Part shown: positions 46,628 to 55,355 of the stretch, in pieces
Layout of the letters: every line of letters begins with the position of its first letter
Numbering within the stretch: the stretch's first letter is position 1
Assembly (NCBI RefSeq): GCF_009829985.1
Contig: NZ_SZZU01000003.1
Location: 1-64,000, forward strand
Length of the DNA: 64,000 nucleotides
Reading direction: 5' to 3'
Source: Pantoea sp. Aalb
GTDB taxonomy: Bacteria > Pseudomonadota > Gammaproteobacteria > Enterobacterales > Enterobacteriaceae
Position numbers and translations under genes: made by a program
The notes under the pieces: generated by a model
Seen by the model: only the letters and a program-made list of their open reading frames with translations
The model's database searches: none
Told to the model about the DNA's origin: nothing

Positions 46628-47116
46628 ATGCAAAGTAAGAAAAACGAAATTTTAGTAGGTTTATTTATGCTATTTGCTTTAATAAGCTTGTTATTTTTTA
46701 GTCTACATGGAACTAATTTTAAATTATTTCGTAATGAACCAACTTGGAAATTATATGCTATTTTCAGTGATGTTGGAGGATTAAAAATAAGCTCTCCAGT
46801 AAAAATTGGAGGTGTGGTAATTGGTAGAGTAATAAATATTACATTAGATGAAAAATCTTTATTACCAAGAGTTACTATGAGAATTAGTAATAAATATGCT
46901 AATAAAATTTCTGATACTAGTTCACTTGTAATCCGTACTCAAGGATTACTTGGCGAACAGTTTTTAGCGCTTAATTTAGGTTTTGATGATCCTGAATTAG
47001 GTTCAACAATGCTAAAAGATGGTAGTACACTACGAGATACTAAATCAGTATTAATATTAGAAGATATTATAGGTAAATTCTTCTATAAGAACAAAGAAAA
47101 TGAACAAAAATTATAG
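46628..47116 (+). CDS. mlaD: Mla substrate-binding MCE protein MlaD
   Basis: Membrane-anchored MCE-domain protein that forms a hexameric ring in the Mla complex. From ATG 46628 (MQSKKNEILVGLF, matching E. coli) it has 162 residues against 183. The MCE core (PVKIGGVVIGRV, IRTQGLLGEQFLALNLGF) and the following helix (LEDIIGKFFY) are kept; only the disordered C-terminal tail is lost. It starts four bases after mlaE. Confidence 0.94.
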   Translation: MQSKKNEILVGLFMLFALISLLFFSLHGTNFKLFRNEPTWKLYAIFSDVGGLKISSPVKIGGVVIGRVINITLDEKSLLPRVTMRISNKYANKISDTSSLVIRTQGLLGEQFLALNLGFDDPELGSTMLKDGSTLRDTKSVLILEDIIGKFFYKNKENEQKL

Positions 47117-47158
47117 ATTTAAAATTACAAATTAATTTAAGGTATTTATATTATTTAT

Positions 47159-47192
47159 AAAATAAAAATAAAAATAAAAATAAAAATAAAAA
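47159..47192 (+). repeat. Hexanucleotide (AAAAAT)n repeat before mlaC
   Basis: T residues at 47163, 47169, 47175, 47181 and 47187 are spaced exactly six apart in a run of A, about five units. It abuts the mlaC Shine-Dalgarno (agagggg). Confidence 0.85.
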
Positions 47193-47207
47193 GAGGGGTT
47201 TAAATAT

Positions 47208-47849
47208 ATGCTTAAATGCTTACTGCGATTACTGATTTTTATGTTACCAATCGTCCCGTCAGCAGCAGTTACTACTTTAGCTCAAAATAATCCTTATCAA
47301 TTAATGGAAAAAGTTGCAACGAAAACATTTACTCGTTTAAAAAATGAAAGTTTGAAAATCAAGAAAAATCCAGATTATATGCGCGATATTATGCGTCAAG
47401 AATTATTACCTTATATTCAAATTAAATATGCTAGTGCATTAGTACTTGGTCATTATTATCATGAAGCTACACCAGAACAACGTACTAATTATACTAAAGC
47501 ATTTACTGATTACTTAGTGAAAGTTTATAGTCAAATATTGATGCTCTATCATGGTCAAATTTATCATATTCAGCCTGAACAAGCTATTGGTACAGCTAAA
47601 ATTATTACAATTAGAATTAATATTATTGATAATGATGATAGTCAATTACCGATTCGCTTAGATTTTCAGTGGCGTAAAAATTCTCAAACTGGTAATTGGC
47701 AAGTATATGATATGGTAGCTGAAGGTATTAGTATGATCATTACTAAGCAAAATGAATGGAATGATTTATTGCGTATTAAAGGTATTAGTGGCTTAATAAA
47801 ACAGCTAAAAAATTATGCAAATCAACCTATAATTTCTGGTGATAGATAA
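47208..47849 (+). CDS. mlaC: Mla periplasmic phospholipid-binding protein MlaC
   Basis: Soluble periplasmic shuttle that carries phospholipid between MlaA-OmpC and MlaFEDB. It has 213 residues (E. coli 211). A signal peptide (about residues 1-25, ending SAAVTTLAQ) precedes NPYQLMEKVATKTF, and the conserved LGHYYHEATPEQRTNYTKAF segment follows. The partner lipoprotein MlaA is not encoded in this window. Confidence 0.93.
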   Translation: MLKCLLRLLIFMLPIVPSAAVTTLAQNNPYQLMEKVATKTFTRLKNESLKIKKNPDYMRDIMRQELLPYIQIKYASALVLGHYYHEATPEQRTNYTKAFTDYLVKVYSQILMLYHGQIYHIQPEQAIGTAKIITIRINIIDNDDSQLPIRLDFQWRKNSQTGNWQVYDMVAEGISMIITKQNEWNDLLRIKGISGLIKQLKNYANQPIISGDR

Positions 47850-47851
47850 TA

Positions 47852-48163
47852 ATGAGCAATTCTTTATATTGGAAATGCACTAACAATACATTGATATTAA
47901 AAGGAAGATTAGAACGTGACACATTATTAGTATTGTGGCGTCGACGTAAAAATGTAATGAACAATATTAATATTATTAATATTGCAGAACTTGAGAGAGT
48001 CGATTCTGTCGGTTTGGCTTTGTTAGTACACTTACGGGAAATAGCACGTGCACATGGTAGGAAATTAATATTTATTGGTATTACAGATAAATTGAGATCA
48101 TTAATTGTGATCTATAATTTGCAACAAATTATTTTTTCTGCTAAAAAAGTCCCTGAATATTAA
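47852..48163 (+). CDS. mlaB: Mla STAS-domain protein MlaB
   Basis: Small cytoplasmic STAS protein that binds MlaF and stabilises the complex. It has 103 residues (E. coli 97), with weak identity overall but a clear LERVDSVGLALLVHLREIA segment equivalent to E. coli VDTGGLALLLHL. It begins three bases after the mlaC stop, the expected position. Confidence 0.88.
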   Translation: MSNSLYWKCTNNTLILKGRLERDTLLVLWRRRKNVMNNINIINIAELERVDSVGLALLVHLREIARAHGRKLIFIGITDKLRSLIVIYNLQQIIFSAKKVPEY

Positions 48164-48278
48164 TTAAGGCAATAATTTATTAATTTAAACATGTAATGTT
48201 ATTAATAATTTTTTTTCTAAAATTATCTATTTAAATTTAATAATTAATCTAAGTTTAATAACTAAAAAGTAATTGATA

Positions 48279-48539
48279 ATGGAAACTAGTGAAGTTCAAG
48301 CTGTGTTAGTAAATGCTCTAGCTTTAGAAGAAGTACATGTAATGAGTAAAGATGGTAAACACTTTCAAGTTATTGCTATAGGAGAAATGTTTAAAGAACT
48401 TAGTCGTATTAAAAAACAACAAGTAATTTATGAACCTTTAATGAAATACATTCAGGATAATAAAATTCATGCTCTATCAATCAAAACATATACTCCTGAT
48501 GAATGGAGATTGAATCAAAAATCAAACATTTTTAAATAA
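48279..48539 (+). CDS. ibaG: BolA-family protein IbaG
   Basis: Small BolA-like protein that can bind a [2Fe-2S] cluster with monothiol glutaredoxin and is linked to acid stress and envelope phenotypes. From ATG 48279 it has 86 residues (E. coli 84). VEEVHV-type start (LALEEVHVMSKDGKHFQVIA) and IHALSIKTYTPDEW are diagnostic. An ATG two codons earlier (48273) is possible. It lies between mlaB and murA as in E. coli. Confidence 0.93.
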   Translation: METSEVQAVLVNALALEEVHVMSKDGKHFQVIAIGEMFKELSRIKKQQVIYEPLMKYIQDNKIHALSIKTYTPDEWRLNQKSNIFK

Positions 48540-48582
48540 ACTGTTATGTACGTCAATAGCTAAGTAATTGAGAGTAGCATTG

Positions 48583-49860
48583 ATGGAAAAATTTCGTATA
48601 CAAGGTCCTATTCGTTTAAGAGGTAAAGTATTTATTTCTGGTGCTAAAAATGCGGCATTACCTATTCTTTTTGCTTCTTTATTATCGAAAGAACCGATAG
48701 AAATTCAAAATGTACCAAATCTACGTGACGTAGATACAACTATAAAATTATTAACTTATTTAGGCGCCCATGTTGAACGTAATGGTTCAGTTTATGTTAA
48801 TGCAAGCAAAGTTAATATTTTTTGTGCACCATATGAATTAGTAAAAACAATGCGCGCTTCAATCTGGACTTTAGGTCCTCTTCTTGCACGATTTGGCCAA
48901 GGTCAAGTTTCACTTCCTGGAGGTTGTGCTATTGGTGCTCGACCAGTCGATCTTCATCTTAGTGGTCTTGAGAAATTAGGTGCTAATATAACATTATCAG
49001 ATGGTTATGTTAGAGCTTATGTGAATGGTCGTTTAAGAGGGGCTCATATTATTATGGATAAAATAAGTGTAGGTGCTACTATTACTATTATGAGTGCAGC
49101 TACACTTGCTCATGGTATCACTTTTATTGAAAACGTAGCACGTGAGCCAGAAGTTGTTGATACTGCAAATTTTCTTAATACATTAGGAGCTAAAATTAGT
49201 GGTGCAGGAACAAATAATATTATCATAGAAGGAGTTAAGTATTTAGAAGGAGGTATTTATAGTGTACTACCAGATCGAATTGAAACTGGTACTTTCTTAG
49301 TAGCAGCTGCTGTTTCTCGAGGTAACGTACTTTGTTGTAATACCAAACCAGATACTTTAGATATAGTGCTTGAAAAATTGCGAGATGCAGGTGCTGATAT
49401 TGAAATTGGTAAAGATTGGATTAGCTTAAATATGCATGAAAAACGTCCAAAATCAGTAAGTATTCAAACAGCACCATATCCAGGTTTTCCAACTGATATG
49501 CAAGCCCAATTTACATTATTGAATTTAGTGGCTAATGGTACTGGATTAATAACAGAAACAATCTTTGAAAATCGTTTTATGCATATTCCTGAACTAATTC
49601 GTATGGGAGCACAGGTAGAAATCGAAAGTAATACTGTAATTTGTCATGGTGTAGAAATGTTATCTGGAGCACAAGTTATGGCTACTGATTTACGTGCTTC
49701 TGCGAGTCTTGTATTAGCTGGTTGTATAGCAGAAGGTACTACTCTTGTAGATCGTATTTATCATATTGATCGTGGATATGAACGTATTGAAGAAAAACTA
49801 AAAGCAATTGAAGGACGAATTGAAAGAATAAAAAAAGATGAAATTGAATATAAGACTTAA
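48583..49860 (+). CDS. murA: UDP-N-acetylglucosamine 1-carboxyvinyltransferase
   Basis: Adds enolpyruvate from PEP to UDP-GlcNAc, the first committed step of peptidoglycan synthesis. From ATG 48583 (MEKFRIQGPIRLRG) it has 425 residues (E. coli 419). The catalytic cysteine, target of fosfomycin, is Cys115 in LPGGCAIGARP. The extra residues form a Lys/Glu-rich C-terminal tail. Its presence implies that a peptidoglycan layer is still made. Confidence 0.96.
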   Translation: MEKFRIQGPIRLRGKVFISGAKNAALPILFASLLSKEPIEIQNVPNLRDVDTTIKLLTYLGAHVERNGSVYVNASKVNIFCAPYELVKTMRASIWTLGPLLARFGQGQVSLPGGCAIGARPVDLHLSGLEKLGANITLSDGYVRAYVNGRLRGAHIIMDKISVGATITIMSAATLAHGITFIENVAREPEVVDTANFLNTLGAKISGAGTNNIIIEGVKYLEGGIYSVLPDRIETGTFLVAAAVSRGNVLCCNTKPDTLDIVLEKLRDAGADIEIGKDWISLNMHEKRPKSVSIQTAPYPGFPTDMQAQFTLLNLVANGTGLITETIFENRFMHIPELIRMGAQVEIESNTVICHGVEMLSGAQVMATDLRASASLVLAGCIAEGTTLVDRIYHIDRGYERIEEKLKAIEGRIERIKKDEIEYKT

Positions 49861-50261
49861 CTTAATATACAAATTAATTTATAAATAAAATTTTAATTAA
49901 TATGTTAGAGTATAAATCATATATTTTATATTTCTATATGTTTAAATGATTTAATCATAAATTGGTTAGTTGTAAATATTTTTTCTTTTTTCTGATTGAA
50001 AAACATTTAAAACTTAATACTCAGATAATATCTGATACTTTTATTTTTTACATGTATTTTATTAGTAATACTTAATTATTATTTCTAATATAGAATTTAC
50101 GTTTACTAAATGTAATTTCAAATTAAAAGTAAATTTAAAAAATATAATCTTGTTTAAATTGTTTTAAATACATTGTATTTTTTCGTATAATTTTTTAAAA
50201 AAGAAAAATAAATTTTAAATATTTTTTATATATAAAAAAATACATAAAATTGGAGTTTGTA
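49861..50261. other. murA-rplU intergenic region
   Basis: About 400 bases of AT-rich DNA. ispB, which lies divergent from rplU in E. coli, is absent without visible trace. The rplU promoter should lie in the right half; I cannot assign it. Confidence 0.5.
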
Positions 50262-50573
50262 ATGTACGCGATTTTTCAAAGTGGTGGAAAACAATATCGA
50301 GTTATTAAAGGTCAAACTATTCGGTTAGAAAAGCTTGATGATGAAATAGGTAAAACTGTACATTTTCGTAATGTTTTGATGATTGTAAATGGTGATGATA
50401 TAAAATTTGGTACACCATTAGTTTCAGGTAGTCTAATTAAAGCTGAAATTATTACCCATAATCGTAGTAATAAAGTAAAAATAGTTAAATTTCGTCGGCG
50501 TAAACATTATCGTAAACAAGCCGGCCATCGTCAATGGTTCACTGATGTAAAAATTACTGATATCACTATTTAG
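50262..50573 (+). CDS. rplU: 50S ribosomal protein L21
   Basis: Large-subunit protein. From ATG 50262 (MYAIFQSGGKQYRV, with Shine-Dalgarno ttggag) it has 103 residues, equal to E. coli. The basic VKFRRRKHYRKQAGHRQW segment is conserved. It is followed by rpmA after 27 bases. Confidence 0.97.
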   Translation: MYAIFQSGGKQYRVIKGQTIRLEKLDDEIGKTVHFRNVLMIVNGDDIKFGTPLVSGSLIKAEIITHNRSNKVKIVKFRRRKHYRKQAGHRQWFTDVKITDITI

Positions 50574-50600
50574 TGAAGAATAAAGAAAAGGTATATAATT

Positions 50601-50858
50601 ATGGCACATAAAAAAGCAGGTGGTTCTACTCGTAATGGTAGAGATTCTAAATCAAAACGTTTAGGCGTAAAATGTTTTGGTGGTGAATCTGTTCTTGCCG
50701 GTAATATCATTGTGCGACAAAGAGGTACTAAGTTCCATCCAGGTAAGAATGTAAAGTGTGGACGTGATCATACTTTATTTGCTATTAAAACTGGCAAAGT
50801 TAAATTTGAAGTAAAAGGTCCTAATAACCGTAAATATATTAGTATTATTACTTCTTAA
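50601..50858 (+). CDS. rpmA: 50S ribosomal protein L27
   Basis: Large-subunit protein whose N terminus reaches the peptidyl-transferase centre. It has 85 residues, as in E. coli, with the full N-terminal MAHKKAGGSTRNGRDS, so no N-terminal cleavage sequence of the Gram-positive type. Confidence 0.97.
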   Translation: MAHKKAGGSTRNGRDSKSKRLGVKCFGGESVLAGNIIVRQRGTKFHPGKNVKCGRDHTLFAIKTGKVKFEVKGPNNRKYISIITS

Positions 50859-51170
50859 TTAAGTATTGTATTTTAGCTTAATAACTTTAGGTTAAGTTAT
50901 TAACATAAATACATTAATATAAAAATTACTATTTTAATAAAAAATACTCATATAGTTAATATATTAATCCATAGAAAATTGAATCCTTTATATCTTAATA
51001 AAAATTAAACAAATCTACATTTTTACCAAATTTTATACTAATTGTATATAAATAATATTAATTAATTAACTTTTCATAATGATATTAATAATTAGAATTT
51101 TAATTCTAAATTATTAATAAATATTAATTAATTAAACTAATAAATAATTAAGTAAGCAAGGATAAATATA
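50859..51170. other. rpmA-obgE intergenic region
   Basis: About 310 bases; yhbE of E. coli is absent. Near the right end an inverted repeat (51083-51119, one bulge) and a direct repeat of aatattaattaattaa are visible. No other element is seen. Confidence 0.5.
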
Positions 51171-52253
51171 ATGAGATTTGTTGATGAAGCAACAATCTTA
51201 GTAATTGCAGGTGATGGTGGTAATGGTTGTATTAGTTTTCGCCGTGAAAAATATATTCCTAAAGGTGGTCCAGATGGTGGTGATGGTGGTGATGGTGGTG
51301 ATGTATATATAGAAGCCGATCAAAATATCAATACTTTACTAGCATATCAATTCAAAAAATGTTTCTCAGCTGAATGTGGACAAAATGGTCAGAGTCGTGG
51401 ATGTACTGGTAAAAAAGGTAAAGATATTATTATTAAAGTACCGATAGGTACGCGAGTTATTAACAAAATAGTCGATGAAGTGTTGGGTGATATGATATAT
51501 CATAAACAAAAATTAATAGTAGCTAAAGGTGGTTGGCATGGATTAGGAAATATTCGTTTTAAATCATCTATAAATCGTACTCCACGTCAAAATACACTTG
51601 GTACACCTGGTGAGAAACGTGATTTATACTTACAGCTTATGCTATTAGCAGATGTAGGTATGTTAGGCTTGCCAAATTCAGGTAAATCTACTTTTATTCG
51701 TGCAGTATCTGCAGCAACTCCAAAAGTAGCTAGTTATCCATTTACTACTTTAGTTCCAAGTCTTGGTGTTGTACGAATGGATAGTAGTAATAGTAATCAA
51801 TTTGTCGTTGCTGATATTCCAGGTTTAATTGAAGGAGCATCAGAAGGAACTGGTCTTGGCATTCGTTTTCTTAAGCATTTAGAACGATGTCGAGTATTAT
51901 TACATTTAATTGATATTTCATCTACTAATACATCTACTATAGTTAACAATGCACGTATTATTATGCATGAACTAGAAAAATATAGCAGTAAACTTTTTCA
52001 TAAGCCTCGTTGGATAGTATTTAATAAAATTGATTTGATTATAAGTCATGAAGAGGTAAAAAATCGTGCAATGAAAATTATAAAATTACTTGAATGGAAT
52101 GAAAAATACTATTTGATATCTTCTATTAATTGTGATGGCATTAAACAATTATGTGCAGATATAATCTATTTTATTTCTCAAAACACTAAAATGTTAGAAT
52201 TAAAAATAGAAGATAAGCAATTAAGAAATTTTAATTTTTTTGACGATTTATAA
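51171..52253 (+). CDS. obgE: Ribosome-assembly GTPase ObgE, short C terminus
   Basis: GTPase that binds the 50S subunit during late assembly and links growth to the stringent response. It has 360 residues against 390 in E. coli. The glycine-rich OBG domain (GDGGNGCISFRREKYIPKGG) and G motifs GLPNSGKSTF, ADIPGLIEGASEGTGLG and NKIDL are intact. The missing part is the acidic, disordered C-terminal tail, which ends here in FNFFDDL. Confidence 0.95.
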   Translation: MRFVDEATILVIAGDGGNGCISFRREKYIPKGGPDGGDGGDGGDVYIEADQNINTLLAYQFKKCFSAECGQNGQSRGCTGKKGKDIIIKVPIGTRVINKIVDEVLGDMIYHKQKLIVAKGGWHGLGNIRFKSSINRTPRQNTLGTPGEKRDLYLQLMLLADVGMLGLPNSGKSTFIRAVSAATPKVASYPFTTLVPSLGVVRMDSSNSNQFVVADIPGLIEGASEGTGLGIRFLKHLERCRVLLHLIDISSTNTSTIVNNARIIMHELEKYSSKLFHKPRWIVFNKIDLIISHEEVKNRAMKIIKLLEWNEKYYLISSINCDGIKQLCADIIYFISQNTKMLELKIEDKQLRNFNFFDDL

Positions 52254-52351
52254 TAATCATCTATTGATAAAAAACATAAAAAATCGTTATAGTTAATAAC
52301 GTAAAATTTGTTTATATAATATTTGTAATATAGTAATATATATATTATATA

Positions 52352-52371
52352 ATTAATAATATATTATTAAT
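52352..52371. repeat. 20-bp perfect palindrome
   Basis: The sequence attaataatatattattaat is its own reverse complement. It could arise by chance in such AT-rich DNA. Confidence 0.5.
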
Positions 52372-53524
52372 GTATTTAATAATTTAATATTATTGGATTA
52401 TTTAAATCTATTAACTCTTAACTTAAAAAAATAATAAAGTTTAAATTTCTTAAAAGATTATTTATCTTACATAATAATATACTATGCTTTCAATAAAAGA
52501 TTTGTACTATTTTTTAAAAAGTTATAACCACTAATATATTCAAATCTAATTTGGTTAATTATTTTTTTTTATAAGTCCATCAATATACTATTTCAAAAAA
52601 TATCTTATAGTTAAATAGATTAAGTTATTAATATTTTTTGTCATATATGCTATATATAGCAAACCATTTAGATTAATAATTTAACTTATTAATAGTAATC
52701 CAATAATAAATACTTTTACTGTAATGGTTGTTAACTTTTTTAGTAATATATATTGCTAAATGCTATAATCATGAATTACTATGTGATTTAAGATTTTTTA
52801 TTATATAAAATAATGGTTTGATTATTTAAATATACAGTGTATTTTTTTAAAAATTATTAGTTAAGAAATTTTAAAGATATAAATGAATTACATTTACTGA
52901 AATTATCATTTAATTATATATTATTATTCTTATAATTTTTTGTATTATTTAATAATTAATATTTTTAATTATTATTAATAATATAATAAATACTATTATT
53001 TTATATATATTACCTTAATATCAATAAAGAATAATATATCATGTAAAGATATATTCATTAATCATATATGTATTAAATATCATTAATAAAACTTAAATAA
53101 TTATATTATTCATTTAATTTAATTTTTAATTATTAATTTTTAGTTAAAGAAAAAATTTTCTAAAAAAAATAAAGATTATAGTTAGTAACTAATAAATTAG
53201 AATTCAATTTATTTGTATACTCAGTATTTATATGAAGTGTAATCAAATACTAGATTTTATATGTTAATAAATAAATCATGTTAACTTAAATAAACTGATT
53301 AAGTTTTTTAAATACAATACTATTTATTATTGATAATGATATTATTGATTCTAATCTATATTTATTTTTCATCTTATTTTTGATAAGCCTATGTCATTAG
53401 TAGTATCATTAATATTTGTTGATATTTACTTAAATTAATATACTAAAATTCATAGAGATAAATATCTAATAATAAATAGATTATAGATAATACATAATAT
53501 GAAAACAATTTCAAAAAATAAATA

Positions 53525-53562
53525 TTATATTAGTAATATCCTATAGAAAATTACTAATATAA
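53525..53562. repeat. Inverted repeat, 13-bp perfect arms
   Basis: Arms 53525-53537 and 53550-53562 (containing atattagtaat and attactaatat) are exact reverse complements around a 12-base loop, about 120 bases upstream of greA. Confidence 0.65.
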
Positions 53563-53679
53563 ACAATTATTTATATATATATTTATTAATCAAAGTATTT
53601 TTATATAGATAAATTTTTTGTTATTATCGATCAGATATAGCGCTATTAATCAAAATAGTATAGATGACGAGGACCTAAA

Positions 53680-54156
53680 ATGAATCAGATTCCGATGACG
53701 TTACAGGGTACTGAAAAATTGCGTGAAGAATTAAATGAACTTAAAAGTGTAAGACGTCCGCGTATAATAGCATCTATTGCTGAAGCTCGTAAATACGGTG
53801 ATTTAAAAGAAAATGCAGAATATCATGCAGCTCGTGAAGAACAAGGATTTTGCGAAGGGCGTATTCATGAAATTGAAGCAAAACTTTCAAATGCACAGGT
53901 TATTGATATTACCACAATACCGAAAACTGGCCGAGTTATCTTTGGTTCTACAGTTACTGTACTGAACATAAATACAGAAGAAAGGTTTACATATCGAATT
54001 GTTGGAGATGATGAAGCTGATTTCAAACAAAATCTTATTTCAATTAATTCTCCTATGGCACGTGGTCTAATTGGAAAAGAAGCTGAAGATATTACTATTG
54101 TACAAACTCCTGGCGGAGATGTTGAATATGAAATCCTTAAAGTAGAATACATTTAA
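53680..54156 (+). CDS. greA: Transcription elongation factor GreA
   Basis: Inserts a coiled coil into the RNA polymerase secondary channel and stimulates cleavage of backtracked RNA. It has 158 residues, as in E. coli. The coiled-coil tip with acidic residues is kept (ARKYGDLKENAEYHAAREEQ), and the C-terminal domain is complete. A Shine-Dalgarno (gagga) precedes the ATG. Confidence 0.97.
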   Translation: MNQIPMTLQGTEKLREELNELKSVRRPRIIASIAEARKYGDLKENAEYHAAREEQGFCEGRIHEIEAKLSNAQVIDITTIPKTGRVIFGSTVTVLNINTEERFTYRIVGDDEADFKQNLISINSPMARGLIGKEAEDITIVQTPGGDVEYEILKVEYI

Positions 54157-54196
54157 ATATTGATTAAAATTATTTTAATAATTACAGTTTTATTTT

Positions 54197-54231
54197 GGAA
54201 TAAAAAGGCCGCTTTGCAGCCTTTTTATTCC
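54197..54231 (+). terminator. Intrinsic terminator after greA
   Basis: A 13-bp perfect stem (ggaataaaaaggc with gcctttttattcc) around a nine-base loop lies 40 bases after the greA stop. The T-run is part of the right arm. yhbY, next in E. coli, is absent. Confidence 0.8.
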
Positions 54232-54471
54232 ATTTATATATATATCTCGTATTTATTTAATATATAATAGCTTAAACAATAATATGTATAGAAAAAATAT
54301 ATTTTTTTATTTTTATTAATTTTATTATAATTTTATAAAATTGTTCGTACTTTTTAGATAAAGTATTTCATTTTATTTCTATGTGAAAATTTAAACATGT
54401 AGTAATCTAAAAAAGTTAAATTCAATAATTATACCTGATTTCATTTATGTTATGCTATTAGGTTTAAGTAA

Positions 54472-54500
54472 TTGATAGCACATTAAGTTATCAATATCAT
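54472..54500 (+). promoter_or_regulatory. Putative sigma-70 promoter of rlmE-ftsH
   Basis: TTGATA (54472-54477) and TATCAT (54495-54500) are separated by 17 bases and lie just before the rlmE start. The spacing is ideal and the elements each differ from consensus by one or two bases. I looked for a sigma-32 promoter as in E. coli and saw none. Confidence 0.5.
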
Positions 54501-54517
54501 AATCTGTTACAATAAAA

Positions 54518-55150
54518 ATGATGACTATTAAACAGCGTTCGGCCAGCTCTAATCACTGGCTGCAGAAACATTTTAGCGATAAATATGTACAAGAAGCACA
54601 TAAAAAAAAGTTGCGTTCTCGTTCTTGGTTTAAAATTAAAGAAATACAGCAACTTGATAAAATATTCAAACCGGGAATGACAGTAATAGATTTAGGAGCT
54701 GCACCAGGTGGTTGGTCTCAATATGTGATCAAACAAATTGGAAGTAGTGGCCATATTATTGCCTGCGACTTGTTACCAATGGATCATATTAATGGTGTTG
54801 ATTTTATACAAGGTGATTTTTGTGATGATAAGATATTAAAAACATTATTAGAACGTATAGATAGATATAAAATACAAGTAGTAATGTCGGATATGGCACC
54901 TAACATAAGTGGTAAATCTGCTATTGATATTCCACGTTTTATGTATTTATTAGAGTTAATATTAAAAATGTGTCGTAGAGTATTAGTTCCAGGTGGAAAT
55001 CTTATTATAAAGGGTTTTCAGGGAGAAGGATTCTATGAATATTTACAAAAAATTCGCTACCTTTTTAATAAAGTAAAAATTCGCAAACCAAATGCTTCAC
55101 GGTTAAGTTCACGTGAAGTATACATTGTGGCGATAGGACTGAAATTATAA
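54518..55150 (+). CDS. rlmE: 23S rRNA (uridine-2552-2'-O) methyltransferase
   Basis: Methylates the 2'-O of U2552 in the A-loop of 23S rRNA, a late 50S assembly step. It has 210 residues (E. coli 209). The SAM-binding DLGAAPGGWSQYV, the catalytic Asp in VMSDMAPNISG, the catalytic Lys in IIKGFQGEGF and the closing SREVYIVA with the last catalytic residue are present. Either of two adjacent ATG codons may be used. It forms the conserved pair with ftsH. Confidence 0.95.
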   Translation: MMTIKQRSASSNHWLQKHFSDKYVQEAHKKKLRSRSWFKIKEIQQLDKIFKPGMTVIDLGAAPGGWSQYVIKQIGSSGHIIACDLLPMDHINGVDFIQGDFCDDKILKTLLERIDRYKIQVVMSDMAPNISGKSAIDIPRFMYLLELILKMCRRVLVPGGNLIIKGFQGEGFYEYLQKIRYLFNKVKIRKPNASRLSSREVYIVAIGLKL

Positions 55151-55355
55151 TCTGAAAACATTAGTTTCGTAATAAAAAATAATTAATGTATTTATTTTAA
55201 ATATTATCTGTAATTTTAATTTAAGATATGAATCTTAGATTCAAAGAATTAGATGAAATAAATACAAGTATTCCGATACTATAAATAAAGAATATAATAG
55301 TACCTTACGCTATTTGATAATATTGTTGTAATATGAGGTTAGTCCGTTGAGTGAT

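Larger units (their letters stand above)
52254..53679. other. Long non-coding region between obgE and greA
   Basis: About 1.4 kb, the longest gap in the window, very AT-rich. In E. coli dacB lies here on the opposite strand; I find no readable remnant. A 20-bp perfect palindrome (52352-52371) and a 13-bp-arm inverted repeat (53525-53562) are visible. No RNA gene is recognised. Confidence 0.55.

Noticed and set aside
54232..54517. Sigma-32 promoter upstream of rlmE-ftsH as in E. coli
   Set aside because: No CTTGAAA-type element with a CCCCAT-type partner is visible; only a sigma-70-like promoter fits.
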